A stretch of DNA of 64,000 bases, from NCBI GenBank assembly GCA_003979345.1, contig RYVZ01000001.1, positions 62,001 to 126,000 on the forward strand, read 5' to 3'. This document shows, piece by piece, positions 8,792-17,860 of this stretch. Made by a program: the position numbers and the translations under genes. How positions within the stretch are numbered: position 1 is the stretch's first letter; each line of letters begins with the position of its first letter. The DNA is from Lachnospiraceae bacterium. GTDB lineage: Bacteria; Bacillota; Clostridia; Lachnospirales; Lachnospiraceae. The notes beneath the pieces were generated by a model. That model had not been told where the DNA came from, did not search any database, and saw only the letters and a list, made by a program, of their open reading frames with translations.

Positions 8792-10093
8792 TTAATTTCT
8801 TTCCTTTTCCCGCTCTGTCAGCATATCCTCGTCGATGCAGATACGGACTGCCCACGGAGGCACCGTGAGCGGCAGTCCGCTCTCATTCAAGAAAGCAAAT
8901 ACCGTCTCATAATCGGGTGCTTTTTCGGGGTAAATGCCCCGTCCGTCCGTAAAGTAGATCAAACCTTTTAAGCTTCCGATCTCTCCGCGCCCGATCAGTT
9001 CCTCCACGTATGCAAACACCGGTCTGAAATCCGTACTTCCGAACCCCGTAAGCTTCCCATCCGCCAAAAACTCCTCCAATTCGTTCTGATCATGGATGAC
9101 GGTATCACTACGGACCTGATGATCGCACTGGATGATGTGGACAAGCATTTCATCAAAAAAGCAGGCGCTTGTTTTCATGATGGAATACGTATGCCTCAAA
9201 AATGCGCGTACCATCTCCCCACGGCAGGACGCCGACGTATCAATAGCGATCACAAAGTCATGAATCCGGTTCACTTCCCGATATTCGAGCGGCTCCACGA
9301 TCGGTTTATCCCCGTACTGCGACATCCCATAAGAATAAGCGATATAATCAAATTCTTCGTCGTTTAATTCTGCCGCTTCCCCAGACACGACAAACCGCTG
9401 CAAAAACGCGCGGTAATCCACCCGGTCCGCCGTCGCCTCCGTCAGGTTCTCCTCCACGGCACGCATATTTTTTCCCTGCGAAAACGACTGCAATTCCGCC
9501 TTTGCACGCTCGGCGATCCGTTTCCAGTCCGCAAGAGAAACGGAAAACTCCCCGCCCTCATTCCATGTATCATGGAAGTCAACGAAAAAAAGACGTGAAA
9601 GCTCCATAAGGTCATCCAAATCAGGCGGATTCCTGCGCAGATGGCGGTATAATACTTCCGCCGTCAGTTTCACGCCCTGACGCTCAAAATAAGCGAGCAC
9701 TTCCTTTTTCGCAAAATCGGATCTTAATTCCGCTTCCGGAAGCATCAATTCCATGACTGCATGCTCCGCCGCCATATCCGCCGCTAGATCCCAGATTTCC
9801 TTTTCCATCCGTTCATACCGGAATCCGTGAGAAAACAGAAAATGAAACAACACATGAAGCAGCATACGCATCACGGACGCCTGCTCCCTGCGATAGGCAC
9901 GGATGATTGCATGCGCGTCATAGTATAAATGCTTCCCGTCACAGGAAAATCCGTCCGCTCCGGCTTTTTCCTCCGGCACCAGCGCCGCCAGCGCCACGTC
10001 CAAAAAACGCATCTGCATCAAAATCCTGTCACGCGAAAGGTTCAAAATTTCCGCGGCTAGCGCCGATATGCGCGCCTCTTTCTCTTCATTCAT
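8792..10093 (-). CDS. vWA protein with a degenerate metallopeptidase-like domain
   Basis: A 433-residue protein resembling the putative metallopeptidase/vWA (DUF2201) family that partners MoxR ATPases. The N-terminal half corresponds to the peptidase-like domain, but the expected HExxH reads HVLFH (residues 80-84), so the catalytic Glu is absent. The C-terminal vWA domain has an intact MIDAS: DTSAS (285-289), FGSTDFRP (351-358) and YFTDG (380-384). Probably first gene of an operon with MoxR and the LRR protein. The start codon has only AAAGGA 14 bases upstream. A shared 18-bp element (10129-10148) lies just upstream. Probably a metal-dependent binding scaffold, not a protease. Confidence 0.85.
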   Translation of the reverse strand: MNEEKEARISALAAEILNLSRDRILMQMRFLDVALAALVPEEKAGADGFSCDGKHLYYDAHAIIRAYRREQASVMRMLLHVLFHFLFSHGFRYERMEKEIWDLAADMAAEHAVMELMLPEAELRSDFAKKEVLAYFERQGVKLTAEVLYRHLRRNPPDLDDLMELSRLFFVDFHDTWNEGGEFSVSLADWKRIAERAKAELQSFSQGKNMRAVEENLTEATADRVDYRAFLQRFVVSGEAAELNDEEFDYIAYSYGMSQYGDKPIVEPLEYREVNRIHDFVIAIDTSASCRGEMVRAFLRHTYSIMKTSACFFDEMLVHIIQCDHQVRSDTVIHDQNELEEFLADGKLTGFGSTDFRPVFAYVEELIGRGEIGSLKGLIYFTDGRGIYPEKAPDYETVFAFLNESGLPLTVPPWAVRICIDEDMLTEREKERN

Positions 10094-10462
10094 TGTTTAT
10101 GGCAGTTCCTTTCATTTTTTATAATGGCAGGTGTTTCGCAATTGCCTATTTATCATGGAATGCCGCAGCATCTGATATTCCCAACTTTATGATTATAACA
10201 TATTGGGAATCAGGTTGGAAAAAAGATTTTTCAACCTACTCACTGTTTTTCAAAATCTCTCCGGGACTTATCCGGTTTATCCTGTGCATCAGGATCAGGC
10301 TGAATTCATATAGGACAAGCGTGCCGAGAAAAATTCCCGCATACATGCGCCCGGAAAAAGCGGGTCTGACCCCGCAGGCGATATTCCAGATCAAAAGTGG
10401 AAATATACGTTCCCTCTATGTGCGTAAACACTCCAGCTTGTCCAATCCGCCCATAACCCCGC
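10094..10462. other. Upstream region of the vWA-MoxR-LRR operon
   Basis: About 370 bases without a supported gene. It contains the shared 18-bp element at 10129-10148 and, farther away, an inverted pair GGTTGGAAAAAA / TTTTTCAACC near 10213-10239. A nine-codon frame (10115-10086) overlaps the vWA start but has no ribosome-binding site. No clean promoter was assigned. Confidence 0.4.
10129..10148 (-). repeat. Shared upstream element, copy 1
   Basis: In gene direction TAGGCAATTGCGAAACACCT, 35 bases before the vWA start. Close matches occur upstream of tpiA (22404-22422) and the histidinol-phosphatase gene (25363-25381), in the same orientation relative to the gene. Confidence 0.6.
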
Positions 10463-10502
10463 AAAAAGGAAGGCATCACGCCCGCGCGATGCCTTCCTTT
10501 TT
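10463..10502. terminator. Terminator after enolase
   Basis: A long stem AAAAAGGAAGGCATC (10463-10477) / GATGCCTTCCTTTTT (10488-10502), symmetric and so active in both directions, 24 bases beyond the eno stop. Confidence 0.93.
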
Positions 10503-10525
10503 GTCGGTATATCAAATGATCACCG

Positions 10526-12028
10526 CTATTCCTGATCCTCAAAACAAAGGAACGGATTCCGGTATTCACTCACACTTCCGAGTTCCTCTTCAATACGCAA
10601 AAGCTGATTGTATTTGCAGACGCGGTCAGTACGGCAAGGCGCGCCTGTCTTGATCTGCCCTGCGTTGACTGCCACGGCAAGGTCTGCGATAAATGCGTCC
10701 TCCGTTTCTCCCGATCTGTGGGAAATGACGGCTCGGTAGCCGTTTCTCTGCGCCATCTCAATTGCGGCAAATGCTTCCGTAACCGTTCCGATCTGATTGA
10801 CCTTGACCAGAATCGCATTTGCAACATGGAGCTTGATGCCTGCTGCCAGCCGTTTCACATTTGTGACAAACAGATCGTCACCGACGAGCTGCACTTTTCC
10901 GCCAAGCCGTTCGGTCAGTTTCTTCCATCCTTCCCAGTCATCCTCATTTAATCCGTCCTCGATTGAAATGATCGGATATTTCTCACAGAGCGCCTCATAC
11001 ATGGAGATCATTTCGTCCGTACTGCGAATGACACTGAATTCCTTCGTATCCGGCTCACCACAGTTACATGCCGCGTCTGCCGCCGTGTACTGCGCCCCCG
11101 TTCTCGTCTCGCCGCAGCCGCATGCCGTATCCGCCGTCGCTCCGCAGCCGCACACCCCGGCTTCATATGCCCCTTCCGGAATTGCAGAAAAGTCCCTTCT
11201 TCGCTCCTGTCTTAAGATCTCACTCTCTCCCGGAAAATAATACATGCCGGAGTCCTCCTGATACAGTTCGCTTGCCGCGACATCAAGCGCAATGCGGATA
11301 TCCTTCCCCGGATCATAGCCTGCCGCCTTCACCGCCTCCATAATCAGTGCAAGCACGGCATCTGCATCCTTTAAGGACGGTGCAAACCCGCCCTCGTCGC
11401 CGACTCCGGTTGACAGCCCTTTCTTCTTGCAGATCTGTTTCAGATTATGATAGATTTCGGCGCAGATCCGAAGTCCGTCCGTAAAAGAGACCGCATTGAC
11501 CGGCATGATCATAAATTCCTGAAAATCCACCGTATTATCCGCGTGTTTTCCGCCATTCAAAATGTTCATCATCGGAACCGGCATGGTTTTCGTGTTGACG
11601 CCTCCCAGGTAACGGTAAAGCGGTTGTTCGAGCGCCAGCGCACAGGCACGCGCGCAAGCCATGGAAACGCCGAGCGTTGCATTTGCCCCGAGATTTCCTT
11701 TGTTCTCCGTTCCATCCTGCTCTATCAATACATGGTCGATCAGCTGCTGGTCAAGCGCGTTTAATCCGATCAGCGCTTCGCGAATCTTGGTATTGACGTT
11801 ATTGACTGCTTTTCTTGTCCCAAGCCCGAAATAGCGCTCTTCACCGTCTCTCAATTCCACCGCCTCGAAACGTCCGGTACTTGCGCCCGACGGCACGGAC
11901 GCTCTGCCAATCGTCTTCTTTCCCGTCGTCTCGGTCTCTACGATAACCTCTGCCTCCACTGTCGGGTTACCTCTTGAATCTAAGATTTCTCTTGCGTGTA
12001 CATCCGTGATCCGTAAGCGTAATGACAT
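10526..12028 (-). CDS. eno: Enolase with a Cys-rich internal insertion
   Basis: Phosphopyruvate hydratase, converting 2-phosphoglycerate to phosphoenolpyruvate. Family motifs are intact: ILDSRGNPTVE, GDEGGFAP (210-217), SIEDGL, VGDDLFVTN, the catalytic-Lys segment ILVKVNQIGT and SHRSGET. At 500 residues it is about 70 longer than usual. The excess lies at about 270-332, between MYYFPGES and VIRSTDEMISMYE, where Bacillus enolase has a short loop. The insert has three CxC motifs: C293/C295, C303/C305 and C321/C323. ATG 12028 follows AGGAGGA. Monocistronic with its own terminator. The active site looks functional; the role of the insert is unknown. Confidence 0.96.
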   Translation of the reverse strand: MSLRLRITDVHAREILDSRGNPTVEAEVIVETETTGKKTIGRASVPSGASTGRFEAVELRDGEERYFGLGTRKAVNNVNTKIREALIGLNALDQQLIDHVLIEQDGTENKGNLGANATLGVSMACARACALALEQPLYRYLGGVNTKTMPVPMMNILNGGKHADNTVDFQEFMIMPVNAVSFTDGLRICAEIYHNLKQICKKKGLSTGVGDEGGFAPSLKDADAVLALIMEAVKAAGYDPGKDIRIALDVAASELYQEDSGMYYFPGESEILRQERRRDFSAIPEGAYEAGVCGCGATADTACGCGETRTGAQYTAADAACNCGEPDTKEFSVIRSTDEMISMYEALCEKYPIISIEDGLNEDDWEGWKKLTERLGGKVQLVGDDLFVTNVKRLAAGIKLHVANAILVKVNQIGTVTEAFAAIEMAQRNGYRAVISHRSGETEDAFIADLAVAVNAGQIKTGAPCRTDRVCKYNQLLRIEEELGSVSEYRNPFLCFEDQE

Positions 12029-12133
12029 TTTTTAGTTCCTCCTGTCCAAAGATAAGTAATTCCATACGTTTCTATTGTATCTTGCCCTGCATGGAAAAAT
12101 TTATTCAACAGACATACCGGCGGCTCTAAAAAG

Positions 12134-12163
12134 AAGCAGCCGGGCGTCGTCAGACCGCCCGGC
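12134..12163 (-). terminator. Terminator after the G1PDH-like gene
   Basis: A GCCGGGCG (12139-12146) / CGCCCGGC (12156-12163) stem followed on the minus strand by a T-rich run, 58 bases beyond the stop at 12221 and upstream of eno. Confidence 0.85.
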
Positions 12164-12220
12164 ATGTTTCCAGTTTATTTACACGTATGATTCTTTTCTT
12201 TCCATTCAGCCCGGCTGATT

Positions 12221-13279
12221 TCAGACCGGCTGATTCTCCATATTTTCGTAAATACAGCCGAGTCGCTCCGCGCTTAGATCCGTCTCACTTAAAACCGTAT
12301 AGCGGTCTTTTCTCGTGGACTGCGCCCTCTGCCATGCATCTATGAAAATCTCTTTTGTAATCCCGTAGTCCGACGGCTTGATATCCAAACCGTAAAGCGC
12401 ACATAACCGATAAAGCTTTGAGACGTCCCTTTCCTGAAAAATACCGGCTCCGATGCTTCCCATCGCAACCGCCATCCCATGGGAAATCTTGATCTCAGGA
12501 TAAAACTCCTCCAGCGCATGGCAGAACAAATGCTCCGAACCGCTGCAAGGACGCGAACTTCCCGCGATCTCCATCGCAAGTCCGCCAAACACAAGCGCCT
12601 CGGTCAGAATATGGATAAAGCTCTTGCTCTTTAAGGAACGTTCCTCGCAGAATGCAACCGTATTATATGCCATCTCGGAGATCATATAGGCAAAATCATC
12701 GACCCTTCCGCCCTTTTTTGCCGCGTCCAGCTTCCAGTCCTGCAGGGCGGTATACTTACAGATTGTATCGCCGATCCCGGCTTTTAACTGGCTTTCCGGC
12801 GCCGCACGGATAATCTCGGTATCCACTATGATACCGGTCGGTATCTTGCACCCAAATGTCTTCCTGTTATGCCCGTCCGTTGCCATGACCGAAAACGGTG
12901 AGGCAAGAGAATCGTTGCTTAAGGTCGTCGGCAGACAGATATACGGGATCTTGGCTACAAACGCCGCATATTTCGCTATATCCAGCACCTTTCCGCCGCC
13001 GAAGCCGATACAGACATCATAATCTTTTACACTCAGATATTTGGCAAGCGAAACCGCAATGTCAAACGAAGAATCTTCCACAAGATAGAGATCACAATGC
13101 TGTAAATCCTTTTGCACCTCAGCGATCGTATCCGCGAACAGGTCTTTCAAAAACTGCTCCGTCACAAATAATATTTTTTTCTTCTGAATGTCCGCAACAC
13201 AGGCCGGCAAAAGCCGGTCCATACGCATAAAAGCGCCATCCTCCACGATCAGACAATAAGGTAGTCGAAAGCTATGCAT
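12221..13279 (-). CDS. sn-glycerol-1-phosphate dehydrogenase-like enzyme
   Basis: A 352-residue member of the iron/zinc alcohol dehydrogenase superfamily, closest in motifs to glycerol-1-phosphate dehydrogenase (archaeal EgsA, bacterial AraM): nucleotide-binding GFGGGKVLDIAKYAA, PTTLSNDSLASPFSV, and metal-site His segments SGSEHLFCHALEEF and ISHGMAVAMG. Such enzymes interconvert dihydroxyacetone phosphate and sn-glycerol-1-phosphate using NAD(P)H. The start overlaps the end of the upstream membrane-protein gene by 8 bases, indicating translational coupling. In Bacteria the product is known to feed heptaprenylglycerol-type lipids; no prenyltransferase is visible here. Substrate assignment is by motif only. 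Confidence 0.78.
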   Translation of the reverse strand: MHSFRLPYCLIVEDGAFMRMDRLLPACVADIQKKKILFVTEQFLKDLFADTIAEVQKDLQHCDLYLVEDSSFDIAVSLAKYLSVKDYDVCIGFGGGKVLDIAKYAAFVAKIPYICLPTTLSNDSLASPFSVMATDGHNRKTFGCKIPTGIIVDTEIIRAAPESQLKAGIGDTICKYTALQDWKLDAAKKGGRVDDFAYMISEMAYNTVAFCEERSLKSKSFIHILTEALVFGGLAMEIAGSSRPCSGSEHLFCHALEEFYPEIKISHGMAVAMGSIGAGIFQERDVSKLYRLCALYGLDIKPSDYGITKEIFIDAWQRAQSTRKDRYTVLSETDLSAERLGCIYENMENQPV

Positions 13280-13898
13280 GTCCTACTCCTTCCATCAGCA
13301 AATTTCTATCGTTCCATACCCGCTGTACTGCAATACCGAACGTAATCAGCTGCGCCGCATCATATACATAGGATATCACGGTCAGATCAAAGAACCATAT
13401 CAGCGCCGATACCACAGCGGCTGCCGCACTGACCATCATAAGAATGACCGTCACATTATTGTAACTGTGATTGGAGGTATTCTCCAGCCTGCCTGACACG
13501 GTATACATGGCAAGAAAGACCGTCAGGATTTTTAGCGCCGCCACAACAAAATAAAGCAGATAGCCCGCGCGGAAACGCAGACCGCCGTTTAAGTAAAACG
13601 GCATGATCTGCCAGTACACAAAAACCGCCATCGACACCGCTCCCCATGTAAAGCATTTGCGAAAGCGGCGGTCTTCCATTGAAAGCCACGCGGCGGACAC
13701 AAGCAGCAACAGATATCCAAGCAGATCGGAAAACAGGTCCATCCGCAGCCGGTGTCCGACCACATGATCGATCACCAGGGATACCGTCACGGGTGCTTCC
13801 GTCCGAAATTCCTCAAATGCAGGATACAGGATCGTCGAAACAGGGACGTCAAGGATCAAAAGCACCAGCGCCGCAAACAACATATAATATTTACGCAT
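13272..13898 (-). CDS. Six-helix membrane protein of unknown function
   Basis: A 208-residue integral membrane protein. Six hydrophobic segments are visible (near residues 4-26, 56-74, 85-105, 113-137, 148-170 and 173-193), with a soluble stretch between the first two. I do not recognise the family. ATG 13898 follows GAGGGAA. The gene overlaps the glycerol-1-phosphate dehydrogenase-like gene by 8 bases, so the two are probably translated together and may act in one lipid or envelope pathway. It begins 77 bases after gpmI and may be co-transcribed with it. Confidence 0.75.
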   Translation of the reverse strand: MRKYYMLFAALVLLILDVPVSTILYPAFEEFRTEAPVTVSLVIDHVVGHRLRMDLFSDLLGYLLLLVSAAWLSMEDRRFRKCFTWGAVSMAVFVYWQIMPFYLNGGLRFRAGYLLYFVVAALKILTVFLAMYTVSGRLENTSNHSYNNVTVILMMVSAAAAVVSALIWFFDLTVISYVYDAAQLITFGIAVQRVWNDRNLLMEGVGHA

Positions 13899-13975
13899 AT
13901 CGTTCCCTCATTCCGATGCAGCCCGCCGTTTTATACAGATTTCTCTGCAAGGCATCCGCACCATACGGGTGTTTG

Positions 13976-15520
13976 TCATTTTTTGATCAATAAGGACTTC
14001 CCGGTCATTTCCACAGGCTGCTCCATTCCCATGATCTCAATGAGCGTCGGTACAATATCTGCCAGGCAGCCGTTCTCACGGAGCGTATATGCCTCATCGT
14101 AGTTCACAAGAATAAACGGAACCTGATTGGTTGTGTGTGCGGTAAACGGCTCTCCGGTCTCATAATCGAACAGCTGCTCCGCATTGCCGTGATCTGCGCA
14201 GATAAAGAGCGCACCGTCCACTTCCCTGATCGCCTCCACTGCCTTCCCGACACATTCATCCACTGCTTCAACGGCTTTTTTCGCCGCCTCTAAGACTCCG
14301 GTATGACCGACCATATCAGGGTTCGCAAAGTTGATGATCACGACATCGTATATTCCCGATCTGATCGCTTCAACAAGCCGGTCACAGACTTCATACGCGC
14401 TCATCTGCGGCTTTAAGTCATACGTTGCCACATCTTTCGGGGAGTTTACCAAAATCCGGTCCTCACCCTCATTCGGCTCCTCCACTCCTCCGTTAAAGAA
14501 GAAGGTGACATGCGCATACTTCTCGGTCTCTGCGATACGCGCCTGTTTCATTTTATTTGCGGCAAGCCACTCTCCAAAAGTATTCGTCACTGAAATTTTA
14601 TGGAATGCTACTTCCTTATTCGGAATCGTCGGATCATAATCAGAAAAGCACACATAAGTGACATCCAGTCTCTTTCCTCGTTCAAAACGCGTAAAATCAT
14701 CGTCACAGAAACAGCGTGTGATCTCGCGCGCACGATCCGGCCGGAAGTTAAAAAAGATGATGGAATCACCGTCTGCAATCGTCGCCGTGGGCGCTCCGTT
14801 CTTCAGGACAACCGTCGGCTTCACAAACTCGTCCGTTTCCTCTTTGTCATAGGAATTCTGTACCGCTTCCTGTGCGCTGTCCGCCGTCTGACCCTCGCCC
14901 TTTGTCAGTGCGCGGTATGCAATCTCCACGCGGTCATAATTGTTATCGCGATCCATCGCATAATAGCGCCCCGAAACGCTTGCAACCTCACCGACGCCGA
15001 GCTCTGCCATCTTTGCCTCAAGCTGCGCAACATAATCCTTTCCGCTTGCAGGAGGCGTATCACGTCCGTCAAGAAATGCATGCACATAGACTTTTTTCAG
15101 ACCGTTTCTCTTCGCAAGCTCCAACAGTCCATACAAATGTGTATTGTGGCTGTGCACACCGCCGTCCGACAGGAGTCCGAACATATGCAACGCGGAATCT
15201 TTCTGTTTACAATTATTCACAGCATCCATCAGTGCCGGATTTTCAAAAAAGGTACCGTCCTGTATCTCCTTGGTGATTCTTGTCAGCTCCTGATATACGA
15301 TCCTGCCGGCGCCCATGTTTAAGTGGCCGACTTCCGAATTGCCCATCTGCCCGTCCGGCAATCCGACCGCCATTCCGCTTGCATTGCCCCTGACAAACGG
15401 ACACTCCGCCATCAGCTTATCCATCACCGGTGTACTTGCCAGTGCGACCGCGTTACCCTCCTTTTTTTCATTCAGACCGTACCCGTCCAAAATCATCAAT
15501 ACTACCGGTTTCTTACTCAT
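13976..15520 (-). CDS. gpmI: 2,3-bisphosphoglycerate-independent phosphoglycerate mutase
   Basis: A 514-residue Mn-dependent enzyme interconverting 3- and 2-phosphoglycerate. It has the alkaline-phosphatase-like motifs of the family: LMILDGYGLN (metal site 1), MGNSEVGHLNMGAGRIVYQ with the phosphorylated Ser, SDGGVHSH, DGRDTPP, RYYAMDRDNN, FNFRPDRARE, VGHTG and CADHGNAEQ. Length is normal. ATG 15520 follows AGGATTAGAG. With eno, gap, pgk and tpiA nearby, lower glycolysis is concentrated in 15 kb, though as separate transcription units. Confidence 0.97.
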   Translation of the reverse strand: MSKKPVVLMILDGYGLNEKKEGNAVALASTPVMDKLMAECPFVRGNASGMAVGLPDGQMGNSEVGHLNMGAGRIVYQELTRITKEIQDGTFFENPALMDAVNNCKQKDSALHMFGLLSDGGVHSHNTHLYGLLELAKRNGLKKVYVHAFLDGRDTPPASGKDYVAQLEAKMAELGVGEVASVSGRYYAMDRDNNYDRVEIAYRALTKGEGQTADSAQEAVQNSYDKEETDEFVKPTVVLKNGAPTATIADGDSIIFFNFRPDRAREITRCFCDDDFTRFERGKRLDVTYVCFSDYDPTIPNKEVAFHKISVTNTFGEWLAANKMKQARIAETEKYAHVTFFFNGGVEEPNEGEDRILVNSPKDVATYDLKPQMSAYEVCDRLVEAIRSGIYDVVIINFANPDMVGHTGVLEAAKKAVEAVDECVGKAVEAIREVDGALFICADHGNAEQLFDYETGEPFTAHTTNQVPFILVNYDEAYTLRENGCLADIVPTLIEIMGMEQPVEMTGKSLLIKK

Positions 15521-15639
15521 GTGATCTCTAATCCTTTCCGCGCCGATTTATTTTCGTTCTACCTGATTCTCTCACACAGCGCATTCATTCTTTTTTTCAT
15601 TCTGATTCTATAAAAACTGATTCTGCCGCAGCTTTCGGC

Positions 15640-17646
15640 TTATTCAAAGCGGATAGAATCCAATACCCGTTCAAATGCATCCAGCCAGCCGCCCCCTGCC
15701 GGCTGGGACATCGTGATCGTCGTCACTCTGTTCGTCCCCACTTCTGCCGCAAACTGAATCTGTTCAATCTCCATGCCAAGCAGTTCATACGACATTCTGA
15801 CGATAAGTGTCTTGCAGCCATTCAATTCCGACCGGGTAAATTCCGTACAATTGACGACGACATCGTAACCGTATGCCTCTTCATACAGATATTTCACGGC
15901 CTCGCAATAGGATTCTTTCGTATAGCGGAATGTCTGCTGATCATTGCCCGCTGTTAAAATATTGATATTAGCCGCATCATTCGGATAATCCGGCGCACAG
16001 AAGAGCCCCGTCGACATTTCCTTGAATCCTTCCGGGATATCATAACACAGCTTTAACTCACCGTTCTGCTGCGTCCTGCCGTCACCGGGATTCTGTGAAA
16101 GTCCGCGCATACTGTCATCCGCCTGCTGCCCGTCCTGCACACTCTGTGTCAAACCGTTTGGCAGAGTCAGACCATTCTGACTGTCATCCTGATCATGATC
16201 CTGTCCGCCATCTGTAACAGGATCACCGCTCCCTGCCTGATTTCCGCTGTCTTCCCCTCTCGCAAGCTCTTCCTGCGACCATGCCTGATCTTCTCCGCCC
16301 CTCTGGTTCCTGACAAGCAGGAAAAGTAAGGAGATCAGCACGACTGTAGCAGCCGCCGCTAAAGAAACTGCTACAATCAGAGCAGGACTTTTCTTTTTTC
16401 TCTCAGGCATCTGATAAGGCATTCCGGAACCCATCCGGTAAGTGCCCTGCGGTGTTCCGCTCTGACTGTATGCGGTCATCTGCTGATCCTGTCCCTGTCC
16501 GTTCCACGATGCCGCATCCTGTCCGGGCGCATTCCATTGCTGCATGTTCTTCCCCTGCACATTCCACTGCGCTGCATTCTGACCGGACGCATTCCCCTGC
16601 GGCGCATTCTGTCCCACCGCGTTCCATTGAGCCCCACCGGACTGCACCGGCTGTGCCATGGGAATTTCATTGCAGTAAAAACCGCGGTAAAACTCGCCGA
16701 CCGTCCTGTAACGCTGCCCCGCATCCACTGCCATTCCCTTTAACAGCGCCGCTTCCTGCACCGGAGTCAGTGCCGCCCCATATCGGGAAGGAGGGATCAG
16801 GGTATCCAGTTCTTTTCTCGACATCGCATCCACCGGCGTATGACCTGTCAGACACCGGTAGATCGTCGCACACAGTGCATAAACGTCCGTCCATGACCCT
16901 TGTTCACCGTACATACGGTACTGCTCTTCCGGCGCATAGCCGGGTTTGAGCATAACCGAAGCGCTCCGCTCCGCACTGCCCGCCATATCACGCGCCGAAC
17001 CGAAATCAAGCAGCTTCAAGGTGCCATCCTTTAGGATCATGATATTGTCCGGACTGATATCACGGTGTATCAGCCCCTGACTGTGTATTTCATTTAAGGC
17101 TGAAAGAAGAGGCTGCAGCATCCGCATCAATTCACTGCTTGAAAGCTTTCCTCCCCGCCGTTCCAAATAACTCTTAAGCGTCTCCCCGTCCAGATACTCC
17201 ATAATAATATAGCAGGTATTGTTTTCTTCAAAATAATCCCGCACTGATACAATATTCCGAAGCCCCGCAAAACGGGCAAGCATTCTGGCTTCCTGGATAT
17301 ATTTCTTTTTTCCGTCCGAAAAAAATGTGCCTTTATCCCCTTCTCCTGCAAGCAGCTCATTACTTTTCGTAATATCTCTGCTGACAAAACCGGCAGGATA
17401 ATATTCTTTGATAGCGATGCGCATTTCCAGATTCAGATCATAACCCAGATACGTAATGCCGCAGCCGCCTGCCCCCAGCATTCTGCCGATCATATACTTT
17501 CCCTGCAAAACCGTACGCGGCGCTAAGATATGTGCGGCATTTTCACCGGACACCGGAAGACGGTACCCACAATATGGGCATCCGTACTGTATCTGTTGTT
17601 CCGTAACTCTGCCCATACACCCCGGACACAGTTCATGAATCTCCAT
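15640..17646 (-). CDS. Transmembrane Ser/Thr protein kinase with zinc ribbon and ectodomain
   Basis: A 668-residue Hanks-type kinase. In order: N-terminal zinc ribbon (C7xxC10, C23xxC26); kinase domain with GAGGCGITYLG (58-68), Lys80 in IAIKEYYP, HRDISPDN (194-201) and DFG (214-216); a Gln/Asn-rich linker of short WNxxGQ-like repeats (about 341-390); one transmembrane helix (about 420-447); an acidic linker; and an extracellular domain (about 531-668). The ectodomain is not PASTA and is about two-thirds identical to the lipoprotein at 17861-18364. ATG 17646 follows GGGAGG at 7 bases; an in-frame ATG at 17691 would include that site. It probably senses an envelope signal; ligand and targets are unknown. 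Confidence 0.9.
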   Translation of the reverse strand: MEIHELCPGCMGRVTEQQIQYGCPYCGYRLPVSGENAAHILAPRTVLQGKYMIGRMLGAGGCGITYLGYDLNLEMRIAIKEYYPAGFVSRDITKSNELLAGEGDKGTFFSDGKKKYIQEARMLARFAGLRNIVSVRDYFEENNTCYIIMEYLDGETLKSYLERRGGKLSSSELMRMLQPLLSALNEIHSQGLIHRDISPDNIMILKDGTLKLLDFGSARDMAGSAERSASVMLKPGYAPEEQYRMYGEQGSWTDVYALCATIYRCLTGHTPVDAMSRKELDTLIPPSRYGAALTPVQEAALLKGMAVDAGQRYRTVGEFYRGFYCNEIPMAQPVQSGGAQWNAVGQNAPQGNASGQNAAQWNVQGKNMQQWNAPGQDAASWNGQGQDQQMTAYSQSGTPQGTYRMGSGMPYQMPERKKKSPALIVAVSLAAAATVVLISLLFLLVRNQRGGEDQAWSQEELARGEDSGNQAGSGDPVTDGGQDHDQDDSQNGLTLPNGLTQSVQDGQQADDSMRGLSQNPGDGRTQQNGELKLCYDIPEGFKEMSTGLFCAPDYPNDAANINILTAGNDQQTFRYTKESYCEAVKYLYEEAYGYDVVVNCTEFTRSELNGCKTLIVRMSYELLGMEIEQIQFAAEVGTNRVTTITMSQPAGGGWLDAFERVLDSIRFE

Positions 17647-17754
17647 ACGGTCACCTCCCGAATCATCCTGATTTTCCATTATTCTTATCATGTTCAGTAT
17701 AGCATATTTTTTCTACTTTTCTATGCTTTATCCGATAAAAAACAATATTTTTTG

Positions 17755-17800
17755 AAAAAAGCTGCCGCTCCACGATTGTTCAATCGATCAAGCGACAGCT
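17755..17800 (-). terminator. Terminator between lipoprotein and kinase genes
   Basis: AGCTGCCGCT (17760-17769) pairs with AGCGACAGCT (17791-17800) with one mismatch; an inner CGATTG-TT-CAATCG helix extends it, and a T-run follows on the minus strand. The kinase gene therefore probably has its own promoter. Confidence 0.88.
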
Positions 17801-17860
17801 CATTTTTTCAGACTTTCCTGCCTGTGTATCCTCCCGTCTCCCGGGATGTACCTCACAGTT

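Noticed and set aside
10086..10115. Nine-codon leader frame overlapping the vWA start
   Set aside because: No ribosome-binding site and no regulatory codon pattern.
16403..16949. Several open frames on both strands over the kinase linker
   Set aside because: They arise from the repetitive Gln/Asn linker DNA and are shadows of the kinase gene.
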